Shown here piece after piece: positions 25,547-35,740 of a stretch of 64,000 nt of DNA. The position numbers were made by a program, and so were the translations under genes. Numbering within the stretch: position 1 is the stretch's first letter; each line of letters begins with the position of its first letter. The DNA is from Cudoniella acicularis (lineage: Eukaryota; Ascomycota; Leotiomycetes; Helotiales; Helotiaceae): the NCBI GenBank assembly GCA_013054445.1, contig JAAMPI010000032.1, positions 1 to 64,000 on the forward strand, in the 5' to 3' direction. The notes beneath the pieces are model-generated. The model did not search any database. It saw only the letters and a list, made by a program, of their open reading frames with translations, and was not told where the DNA came from.

Positions 25547-28286
25547 ATGGCAGAATCATCTTCCGCTGCTCAAGAAAAATCCCAATATCACCACTTCATT
25601 CCACGCTTCATCCTGCGAAACTATTCACATCCAGGCGAACCAGAAATTCGTCCTCGTACTTCCAAAAAGAGGGGGAAACGCAAGAATAAACCACGCGCCG
25701 CGGAGCCGATGCTATACGGTATCAACCTCGCTGGCGAGGAAGCAGAAATTACGGAGACAACCGTGGCGAAAACATTTGGGATGATGGACATGTATCGCGA
25801 TCACGGCGCACCTATGAGACAGCATCAAGTCGAGGAGCAATTATCTGTGCTTGAATCCCGAGCTGGTGAAATCATAAGCACGATTCGGAAGGCATTTGAG
25901 GCTGGGAAGGATGATGTTTGGATCACACGAACCCAACGAGATACATTGAGAAAATTCCTCTTCATCATGAAATATCGGAATAGTAGTTTTCACAAGCGCT
26001 ATTGCCACGAGAATGCAGACGACTACAATGAGGATGACAGAGAAGGGATGTTGAAGTACATGAAAGAGAAAGGGTTCACAAAACCAGTCGATGTGTGGTT
26101 TGACAACATTAAGGGTATTCTTGACTTGAAGATGGATTACCGCTTGGAATGGGTGGAGAAGTTGCAAAAACGCATCTATCCTGATGATGCGAGATGGTTC
26201 ATCAGCAATGTCCAGCAATTTTATATGGCCCTCGTCACTCCAACCAAGAATGAGGACGAATTCCTGCTCACTGAGAATGCATACAGCATATATGAAGGTG
26301 CAACAAGCCATCGAATCAATCCAGCAAACGGTAAAATGGAAATTTCAGCCTGGACGGAATTCCACCTGCTTGCCCCTGTGCACCACGTCTGTTGATTGTG
26401 CTTCGGACCTTCATCCTCCCAGTGCCTGAGGAAGATTTCGATGCTATAGGAGAAGAAGAGAGACAAGCATTTTTTGACGCTGCCGTGGCCCCACACGACT
26501 GTCCTGAACAAGCAGGGTTTTTTCTAAGAGACCTCCCTATCACTAAAGCACTTAACTCCTATTCCAAAATTGTGGATGGTAGACTTGTTCTCATCAATGG
26601 AGGTCCAACTGGGATAAATGACCGGTTTGGCTTCCGATTCTTCTCTATACCAGAGGAATATGTCAACAAAATCAACAGTATTATGCTAGATCAGAGTTAC
26701 CGTATTACTCTGATTGTTTTTAACAACAAAGCTGCTGCATACAAGGCACTTGAGAACTATTTTGCACTTCGTGGCAAGTTTGTGATTGACACTGAAGTTA
26801 GTCGTGTTCTAGCTATTGTCAAGCTCAAGCAGGCGGCGAAGCTGTTGGCCACCACGTTGCCAATGCAAAAGGATACCGATCAGCGGGAAAATCTATTCAG
26901 AGAGGAGAAAATGCTAAGATTACAAATGCCACAAATTCTTGAAATGCCTGAAGACAAAGTGTATGCTTTGTTTGTTCAAGATGAGAAAGCAAAGAAGCTT
27001 TACTCCGAGCTCAGTAAGTAATCTTACCACTCGCGGCCTCCAGACAGTGCTATCTAACATTTCCAAGGTGGGAAGAAAGCTCTCGATACAAAAGATTTTA
27101 ATCAAGCACGTGGATTGCTCTACATGCGTATCAAACTCGACACCGCTACTCGCGGCCTTCCCGAAAAAAAAGCGAATAGATGCACGCAAAAAGTTTCTGG
27201 AAACCTATGATAGCTTTCCGGTACAGGTTGTTTGGATTTATTTGAAACGGATACGCTTTATGGAGCACGGTGGTACCACGATTACTTCTCGAAACATGTT
27301 AGAAGATAAAGTGTTACCGGCAGAACATTTGCATGGATTCGAAGATGTCATTGCTGCTTGTACGTCGCCCTCCTCCCTTCCCTGCCCCCCTTTCTTTTTT
27401 GTATATATATTTCTTCATTGTATTTCCAGGTTTCTCATGTGGAGTACAGCAAGAGATTTGTTTCGGAAGAAAGACCTTTGCCGTGTGATGCATCATGCTT
27501 CTTTCAATGGCTCCTTATTAGCGAAGCCACTATGGGGTCTGGTGAGCGAACTGACTCTTGACGACAATGGGATGAAGCAATTGCACGAGGAGAAGGGCCT
27601 GGTGTTAGGCACTCAAGGCAAGTGATCATCCATAGCCCATATCCCTTCGACCGTTTCCAGGCCTCTACCACGATACAACTCATAACACTTCGAATAATAA
27701 ACACTCTGCTACTGTGAGATATTATTATAAGAAGGCGATATGGATCCTGTTTTGCCTTGTTTCAGTTCGTACGATTTGCTGCCTTAAAAAATGAAGTATT
27801 TATTCGGGTAATTTCAAGTGTTTCGAGTAGTATCGTAGAATAGGTCTGGAAACTGTCGAAGGGGTATTCATCGCTTGATCGTGCGGAGCTAATACTTTGT
27901 GATTACAGGCAGCATTTGCAATTGCGGTATAGTCCTTTACACCTTAACATTTTTGTACATGTATAAAACTGACACCCGTACCAGGAATTCCAAAACTCGA
28001 AGAAGCAGCAAAATTCTTACGTAAAACCATCGAGGCCAACCCACAGGACTTGCCCAAATCTCCTATAAACCCTATTTTTACGATGGATGAAAGGATTGAG
28101 CTCGCAACACGTGCGCTTGTGAAGGGATATAATGGAGCGGTGATGGGGGATGAGAAACTTATTGAGAAGCCTGAGTTGGAAAAAGTTTTGTTTGAGGTTG
28201 TGTACCCGTCGTTTGGCTCTCGGCAGAAGGCAAAGGTCGCTGAAAGAGAGAAACCTGCCGATGAGGGTTCGAGGTGCGTGGTGTAG
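25547..28286 (+). CDS. DUF4238 family protein with two apparent frameshifts
   Basis: The ATG at 25547 begins a protein with the diagnostic DUF4238 opening YHHFIPRFILRNYSHPGE. Coding sequence continues to a TAG at 28284-28286. The frame breaks near 26378: EFHLLAPV in one frame continues as RLLIVLRTFILP in another, with no room for an intron, as if one base were lost. It breaks again in an A8 run at 27164-27171, where GLPEKK continues as RIDARKKFLETYDSFPVQVVW. Introns are seen after 27013 (GTAAGT), near 27360 (donor uncertain, GTACGT or GTCGCC; acceptor at 27429) and from 27618 to 27984 with a GC donor. The last exon encodes GIPKLEEAAKFLRKTIEANP onward. DUF4238 proteins have no established function; some are linked to mobile or defence contexts. 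Homopolymer errors or a decaying gene would both fit. Confidence 0.75.
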
Positions 28287-28459
28287 TGAAGTAATCTTAT
28301 TCTCTTAGAAATACTCGAACGACGGTGGCGGCGTTGAATTTTAACAAGTTTCTACGGTATATCTTAATGCTAGCCAATTCGGAACCTTTACATTCCCCTG
28401 AATCTGAGTCTATCGATACATATTTATCATACATTTCAAAGAAAAAGGTGAGATGTTCA

Positions 28460-29292
28460 TCAGTCAAAAGCAAGAGACATATCAAAAACTGGTTGCCATG
28501 GCACCACATCCGCCACAAAGGGGGTCAACACCAAAATCTCCCTCTCCTCACAATTCAGCCCAACAACCCATTCCCTCCTCCCCATCCTATTCACTCCCTC
28601 CCCGAACTTCCCCTCCTCGGCTCCTAGAGGCAGTACCTCCTTCAAATCTTTCCAAGTCTGCAAAGATTGATTCGCTTCAGGCTTCATAGCAACCACACAC
28701 TTAATCCTCTCTTCCCCAAGCCAGCTTCTCGTTAAATTATTCTTTTGCCCAGGAATAGAAGTGTCGAGGTGGAATTGGTATTTCCACCAGTCATGCCATC
28801 CCCTATTTTCATTTTTTCGACACATATTTCGAAAATGCAAGATCGTTGGGATATGAATCTTTTTGAAGGGTCGATTAACGAGGGCTTTCAGCTCAGTGCG
28901 GAAAGTTTGGTTCTCTTCAATAGACCAGTTGTCATTTAAATAGCTTCCTAGTCGTCTTTGTACTTTAGGTAGGGGTTCTAATAATGCGGCGGCTTCGAGG
29001 CGGATATTTTTGAGTGCTGTGTCGAAGATTGAGGGAACGTAGATGGATGGGAAATTTTCGGAGCTGGGAGCGAGCCTGGAGAGAGCTATTGAAAGATGAG
29101 TAATTGGTTTTTTTTTTCTGAGCTGGAGAATAGGGATTGCTACGAACCGGCGATATGTTTTGCGAGCCATGATTTCAAGTCTCCTTGTCTTATATTTTGG
29201 ATAATGAGCGACAATTCGGTACTGGTATCAAAGACTTCTGAGCAAATTTCCGCGATAGGTTGTAGAGCTTCAATTACTGCAGAGGCTTCCAT
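28460..29292 (-). CDS. Unrecognised protein, 256 aa
   Basis: Two exons: 29148-29292 and 28460-29085. They are joined by a 62-bp intron with a weak donor (GTTCGT) and a good acceptor (TTTCAATAG). The first exon supplies a proper start (MEASAVIEALQPIAEICSEV), and the phases agree. The product is soluble and helical at the N-terminus, with Trp-rich segments in the second half (GWHDWWKYQF, MGRREWVVGLN). No signal peptide, membrane helix or known motif is visible. It is convergent with the DUF4238 gene, the two stop codons being 173 bp apart. Function is unknown. The even codon use and the intron that fixes the start make a real gene likely. Confidence 0.6.
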
Positions 29293-29817
29293 ATTGAAGA
29301 TATACTATGGCCAATGCTTGAAGTATTTGTGCGCAAAGATGAAGTCGGCTTTAGGGTTTTGAAAATTTCACTTAGTTTTTATAACTCATATTATTCTTTC
29401 TATGGCTTTTGCTTAATTATATAGAGATCTTATTGTCTTGCCAAAGCTCACGAGTGTGCCCTCCACCGAGCCTTCTCCATTAACACGATGCTTCGCCTCA
29501 GAGGCCCCCCATGCCAACTGTGGGCAGGTACTTCTGCACAGCCACCAAGTCGAATAGCAAGATATGCGGAAAAATCTTCTACCTATATTATCTCAGTGGC
29601 AATAGACAAACTTCGGAAGACGGATCGATGGATGGATGGAAAAGTTGCAGTTGGATTTTGGTGGGATGTAAGATTACGTTTTGATTTTTATCTCGCGCAA
29701 GAGATCTTAGGTATCGGTAGGTTGACATGCTATGATTTAGCGATCATTAGGTGCACTATAGACACAGAACAGAATAATAAGTTATTATAATTTAAATTAT
29801 AATTATAATGACTTTTA
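29293..29817. other. AT-rich intergenic next to transposon remnant
   Basis: About 0.5 kb of AT-rich DNA lies between a gene start and the left end of the transposon remnant. Nothing further is seen in it. The last 50 bp are almost pure A/T. Confidence 0.5.
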
Positions 29818-30655
29818 CGGTTAAAGACTCAGGTGCCCTTATTGTAATAGCTTTTAAACTGCACTACCCTACCTAATTTTTAAAGACAGGAAGACTCTAT
29901 TTAAATAAATTATAGTTGCGCAAATGCCTTCCATATCTTAAATAATTGTTTTTTCAAGTATATAGGCTTCTTAGAGTGACGTAGAATTGATTCTACTCGT
30001 AATTCAAGTGAGCTATGCGACACAAAAATGAGGCTATCGCGAGTTTTAGAGGCTACACTGATAAACTTCGCGATATTAGTACTTCGCACGCTATATTCCC
30101 CTATTTTATAGAAGGGTATGACTCGGACTTAATTATTAATTGTTGGAGGTAAAGGGTATAGCCGTAGTACGCGGTATATAGTATATAGAAGATATATCTA
30201 TATAGTCGTTGGTAGGCGGCTAAGGTGGATAGCGGAAGAAGAGTTGACTGTTAGGTCGAGAGAGATTCAAGTATATGGAATAATAATATGATTTTGACTT
30301 AAAGACTTATCTATCTACAAAGGAATGAGCGGACTATATATACTACGAGTGTAGTTACTAGAAGCTTCTATAGCTTAGAAATCAACGCTTATAAATCAAA
30401 GAACAACCTAGAAGATTCTAGTAAGGTTTAAACCTTAAGCTTAGAATAGTGCTTATTACCTAATAATACAACATTAATTGACCCTCGAATTGTATCGCGA
30501 TAATATAGTTATAATATAAACAGGCGATAGTGAGGTGCCAATAGTGTAGGTAAGGAGGGTACGCTGAAGCGTTAGTGTGCTTTAGGGCCTTTAGGGTGTA
30601 GAAGGACGCTCTAATATAAAAGCCATTGCAATAAGGGCATTCAAGTCTTTAACCG
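29818..30655. mobile_element. RIP-like degraded DNA transposon / MITE, 838 bp
   Basis: The ends are 38-bp terminal inverted repeats: 29818-29855 (starts CGGTTAAAGACTCAGG) and 30618-30655 (ends AGTCTTTAACCG). They are flanked on both sides by TA (29816-29817 and 30656-30657), the target duplication typical of Tc1/mariner-type elements. The two repeats match at 32 of 38 positions, and all six differences are transitions (C/T or A/G). The interior is strongly TA-enriched and has no coding frame. I see this as a non-autonomous or gutted element mutated by RIP-like C-to-T change. The superfamily is inferred only from the TA duplication and repeat length. Confidence 0.82.
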
Positions 30656-30867
30656 TAAGCTTTAAAAATTAAAAATTAATTTTTCATAACTTTTATTTAA
30701 ATAGATTATATACGATAGACTTTATTGTTATATTTTAATATAACTTAACTATTCTTTACATAATATCATATAAGACTATCTTCTATATAAAATTATAGCT
30801 TAGTATATAGCTCTTCTTAATATACTAAGTTCTATTGTCTTGATAAAGATCTATTGCGACTATTACT

Positions 30868-31080
30868 TCAAATTTTGACCTCAAAAGGCTCGATAGGATC
30901 CAGCAACCGTGATATAACTGCTGCTACTAGAACAGCGATCATCAGACTCACATTATGCCTCGAAGCTATCACTGATACAACTAAGACACTGCATACGAGG
31001 GCAAAAGTCACTAAACTTGCGATGTACAAACAAAACTTAACCCAGCTCACCTTCAAGAAGTAAGATTGTATCTTAGGCAT
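30868..31080 (-). CDS. Possible small two-helix membrane protein or C-terminal fragment (70 aa)
   Basis: An ATG-started frame of 70 codons contains two good hydrophobic helices (KFCLYIASLVTFALVCSVLV and LMIAVLVAAVISRLL) separated by a short polar loop. I do not recognise it. It sits between the transposon remnant and the tail of the AAA+ ATPase gene, on the same strand as the latter. It may be a remnant of the last exon of a larger membrane protein. Evidence is composition only. Confidence 0.25.
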   Translation of the reverse strand: MPKIQSYFLKVSWVKFCLYIASLVTFALVCSVLVVSVIASRHNVSLMIAVLVAAVISRLLDPIEPFEVKI

Positions 31081-31292
31081 CGACTACTTTAACTGGAAGT
31101 TTCCCAAGCAAATAATATTCGTGTGTATTGATGCTCTTATGAATTGAAATTTTCAAGTCTCTCCTGATTGTTCTGAGATATTTAGGCCCCCGAATTCGAA
31201 CTCTTTGAGGCAAAGGCATATATCGATTCAACATTGCTACAAGTTTCAGCCAACGATAATGAGAGTTTGTCAACTGGCTTCATCACCACGGA

Positions 31293-31778
31293 TCAGTACC
31301 TCCCGTCAGCTTGGTACCCTTCCTCGTCTTCCACATAAAGCTGTTCATGGCTGTCCAAATGGTCCTGATACTCACCCTGCATATTCTCTGAGTATTCATC
31401 CTCCCCTAGCACAGCGGAAGGGTCTGGAGTGCTAGTGCTTAATCCTGAGTACCCCGAGTCCTCTCGCCATGCTCCAGTCGGCTTGTACTGGGGCGGTACC
31501 CTTGAAGGAGAAACCCATGGTGTAGATCGAGTGTTGCCTGCTCTTTGAGGCGTCCCTTGATGCCTTGGTCGCTGCCTTCGTTGCTGTGGCGAGTCTGGCT
31601 GGTACTCCTGTCGGGAAGCTGGGTAAGGGCGCTGCTGTGGAGACTGTCCATGGCCTCTCTGTGACGGGCTGGGGCCGGGCCGAGTTGTACCGGATCCTCG
31701 TTGGGATACACGAGGTTTAGGCGAGAAGTTTGGTCGCTGAGTTCTCGATGGCGGGGGATGATAGACATACTCATGTTC
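31293..31778 (-). other. Open frame continuing past the AAA+ ATPase stop (161 codons)
   Basis: Directly after the TAG at 31779-31781 the same reading frame stays open for 161 codons, to a TGA at 31293-31295. It is strongly coding-like: Pro/Gln/Arg/Ser-rich (YHPPPSRTQRPNFSPKPR), then acidic (SAVLGEDEYSENMQGEYQDH). It looks like the natural disordered C-terminal tail of the ATPase. The stop lies between GAG and GAA codons. A single base change (for example CAG to TAG) or readthrough would explain it. I found no intron that removes the stop. Confidence 0.6.
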
Positions 31779-34731
31779 CTACTCATGAGCATCATGGTCG
31801 TCGGCTCGAAGGCCTTGATTCCTAGAGTTGTCCATGTAACTTCCAGCGATAGCATCGTAGAGGTAAGCGTCGAACTTCTCGATAGCCTTAGCAACAAGAG
31901 CGAATTGACGATGATCCAACTTAAGAGCCGGTAAAGGATTATTTTCTTCACCAGCATTTTCATTCTTAGCGGTCAAATCGCCATTGTCCTCGTCCCATTG
32001 ATCAACCGAGGTCCTCTGGATATCAAAGTGTGCAAGCGAGTAAGCAATCTGGAAAGCGTTGCGGATCTGTCTTCCATTCCATCTCTCGTGGGCTTCGTGA
32101 GTATCGTAGTGCCACTCTGCATAGCCTCTGATGGTAGCCTCGTCGATTACTATTATTGGTCGTTTAAAGGCGTCCGAATCCGAAATCTGCTCAGCAGCTT
32201 GAAATTTTCGTTTTTCCTCTTCAATGTTACGCAGCTTCCGGATATTGACCTCGAAGATCGCTAGCGTCTGTTCCTTGCTCAGCGGTGGGTAGTACAAGCT
32301 AACGTGAATTCGAGATTTGAAGGCTTCATCCAAAGCTCTCACGCGGTTTGTGGTGAGGAAGAGAATGCCGCTATAATACTCAAGGACGCGAAGAAATACT
32401 GCAGAAATGTTAGTGAACTGGGGACATATCAAGAGAAGCTTAAGCTAGGCACTTGCCTGACACAAGAGCATTTCGATGCAAGTCGCTCACTTCTTGGCGA
32501 GACAAGAAGATATCGGCCTCGTCAAGCAGCAGCACACAGTCCCAGAGATGGGCCAGACGGAAGATATCCCGGAGAGAGGTCTCGACGTCTTTCGGTGTAA
32601 ACCCAAGATTGCCACAAGTGATGGCAAACAGCGGTTTCTTGTTGGCCTGGGCTACTGCCTCAGCCGTAGCGGTTTTACCCACACCGGGCACGCCATGTAG
32701 GAGGATAACCAAACCAGACCCCTTACCTCGAATCAAGTCCTGATTCAAGCCAATATTTGGCTTCCGTCTCTGCATGTTTTGCTTTTCAAAGTGCGTCTTC
32801 ACCAATGATTTGACCATCCGCTTGTGATCTGGATCAATCTTGAGGTCTCTGAAGACATTCTGGGGAGTGGGGACATCCTGGGATGCTTCGATGTCGAGCA
32901 TGACAAATTTGCGCTCTCGGAACGCATATCCGACGACCCGGCGTGGCAATAGGATGAGATCTTCAACCTCGAGTCGCTCCAAATAGGATGTGGCTTCCCA
33001 AACCTCAAGAGACTTGCTGTTTTTCTTGTGGCGGCTGGTCAGGTAATCGCCGAAAAATTCCCATCTCTGTGTGATCTCTCTGATCTCTCCAAGCATTTTG
33101 GATTTGGGTCCACTTGCCCAGTGTTGGATTAGAAGTTCGTCATCTCCTTTTGGCCAATTTGCGTCGGTAAATGAATCCAGGCCATTGAATGGCGGGGGAT
33201 TGAGAGAAGAGTCAGCCTTAAACCCCTCGACGAAGTCAACGATCACTTCGCCGTCGATGTGTTCCGAGTTGCTTCGATGCCCTGGTTTCACATCCTCGGT
33301 AGGCCCTTGGGTGAGCGTCCATCTATCGTAGTAGACATGCTTTTCTCTCACGACAGTTTGGAATCGTTCTCCCCTACTTTTCAGGTTGGCCTTGATCCTC
33401 TCGGAGTCCTTGACAAACCGCATTGGGTATACCTCGCAAGTGCTGATATCTTTCTCGCCTTCGTAATCAGTGATTTCGAAGCAGTGACTAACGGGCCCGT
33501 ACGAAGTCCCATTGTAGTCCCAATAGTATGCGTAGACGTCGAATTTTCGATCGGAATTCATTTGTACGTCATCGGGATTGTGATCCTTGATCTTACCTTG
33601 AATCATGGCGTAAACTCTCCACGCGGTCTGATACATCTTGATAAGGGGTCGCTTAGCCATCTCAGAGATCTGAGAAGAGTCGGAAATGGGGGGGACATAG
33701 AGCAGCTCGCCGGGTTGGAAGAACATCCACAGGTCTAGAAAGCGAACCTTGCGATGGCTAGTGCCAGCAGCGCGCTTCCAGAGCGGCATGATATGCTCTT
33801 CCACGAATTCAACATACTTTCGGACGTGCCGTAACGCTGTGATTGAGTTCGCGACTGGTCCAGCGACGGCAGCTTCTGACTCGATGGGTTTAGACTCATC
33901 GTCGCCGTCACTACTGTCTGAAGAGCTATCGTCCTCATCCGGGCTAGCATCTTTGGCGGCTCGAGGGTGAACTATGACCTCCTTCTCGGTATTGACCACC
34001 TGTTCCTCATCTTCCTGTGCATCCATTTCTGAATGGGCCCATCTTTCCTCGAGGATCCCAAGGCATTGCTTCATTTGTGGTAGGTAGTAGTTGAACGCCC
34101 TGAAAGGTCGGAAGAAGACTCGCGGTCTATTGATGGGCCAGCTGTCGCCGTGAGCCGTCAGCCGCGACAGCAAAAGAATAATCTGTGGAGACTGGATGCG
34201 AACACGCTGGATCCAGGTGGGGTCGGCCTCCACGATGTCATTTGTTGCCTTTGAGCTTGTGTCTCCTCTGCTTTGAAGAAATTGATATTGTCGTCGCCCG
34301 CGTTCTTTTGTGATCTCTTGGGCGGAATTTTCATGGCCTCGGAGCACTTCGATGATCTCCAGGCCCTCTTCTGGGCCGTAGCGGTTTTTGAAGTGTTGAA
34401 AATCCAGCCATTTGACGTCGACAACTTTGGGCATCCTCTGTCGCTTGTCCTCCCACGACTCCCCTTCCTTTTCAGCTTCTTTGTTCTCTTCATTCTCCTT
34501 ATTCTCCTCGTCGGGTTTTTTGTCACTCGCCGTCACACTTGAGTTAACTGGTGTATCCCCTTTGTCCAAATTGACAGAGACGTTCAAGGGACTTGTCTGG
34601 TGGGCGGGATCCGCCTGTGGGGTATCTTCTGGAGGATTTGCCACCTTGTCGGCGGCCTCGTGAATGGCTACACCGTCAGGATCCAATTCGATAGCGGCAT
34701 CCAGGGGATTTACCGGGGGGGGTGTGGCCAT
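31779..34731 (-). CDS. Large fungal AAA+ ATPase
   Basis: Two exons: 32457-34731 and 31779-32398, joined by a 58-bp intron with a GC donor (TCAG|GCAAGT). Splicing restores the conserved NALVSVFLRVLEYYSGILF. The product is 964 residues up to the TAG. Residues 1-90 are acidic and disordered. The middle is the fungal N-terminal domain found in this family (annotated DUF7025-like), with FFQPGELLYVPP. From about 690 comes the AAA core: Walker A GVPGVGKT, Walker B CVLLLDEADIFL and the sensor region TTNRV. Family knowledge: ATP-driven remodelling of unknown substrate; these genes often expand in fungal genomes. No signal peptide, so cytosolic or nuclear. The GC donor and the downstream in-frame extension are the odd points. 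Confidence 0.9.
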
Positions 34732-35740
34732 ACTTTAGGGGGGGTTGCTGGGGTATAGGCCATCTCATTAATGGCTGTAACCTTATTGTCTGAACTATCC
34801 ATGATTATATTTGACGGCCAGAATGGTAATCCAGCTATAGCTGACCGGGAATGAAGCACAGTGGCTATACGTGCTGGGCAGCAGTTATCGAGATAGTTTA
34901 AGCACTGTCTGATGTTTTTGTGATGCTGTGCACAGTTTCAAAAAAGATAGTGCACCAAATGTTGGGAGGTAATGGTTCTGCTATATACAGTAGCGTGACC
35001 TTGAAATAGCAGAGCCGCTAGTAAGTCTTGATTCTTGAGCTGAATCGAAGGTGGCATCAAGGGATGCAAGATGCCCGGAAAGGTCAGGCTAGAGCCTCAT
35101 TTCTCACACACCTTGAATTTCTAGAGCTCACCCAGATGATTTACACGGAAGCGGGTAAACTCTAAAATACTCGTATTGAATAATCAGATTTTAGGTAATT
35201 GGGGGCATTTGGATGTTCTATTGGCACACCTTACGAATATGGCTTTATCGACTTTCTTATTCCGCACGTCGTCACCCGAAGGATTCTAAGGAAGTGGCTA
35301 TGATGATTATGCCTTTAGATCCTACGGTGTCATCGATCACATAGACCAAGGCATAAGCTATTACTGTAGTTTATGCGTAGGAAGATGAGCAGGAACCTCG
35401 GTAGCATGTGGGCACCGGAAGCCTATAAATAAGGGACACAGCTCCCACCAAAAGCTGTTCTGTAGACTAGACTAAGCAATTCACACTCTTTTAGCAACCC
35501 AACTTCACTTCATATATCCTCAGTCGTAACATATTTGCTCTATTCTCTTCTAAAAGAAATTTCCATCTATAGTAGAAAGATATAGTCTAGCCTTAGTAAC
35601 AAAGTTACTCTAGCGAGTAAGTAATAAAGCGTCTAGCTATATTCGCTATTATCATTCGTATAGGATCATCGACGCCAGCGGGGTGCCTGCCTTGAAGGCT
35701 GTAGCTATAGTATTTAAATCTTTTCCTACACTTTAAATAC
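34732..35740. other. Intergenic, no supported gene
   Basis: One kilobase lies between the start of the ATPase gene and the 3' end of the HET gene, both on the minus strand. It is AT-rich in the left half of the HET 3' flank. Nothing recognisable. Confidence 0.5.

Noticed and set aside
29818..30655. Transposase coding region inside the inverted-repeat element
   Set aside because: The interior has stops in all frames and no DDE-like segment; the element is too short and too mutated to encode one.
33259..33738. 159-codon plus-strand frame
   Set aside because: Antisense shadow of the AAA+ ATPase exon, which has Walker A and B motifs on the other strand.
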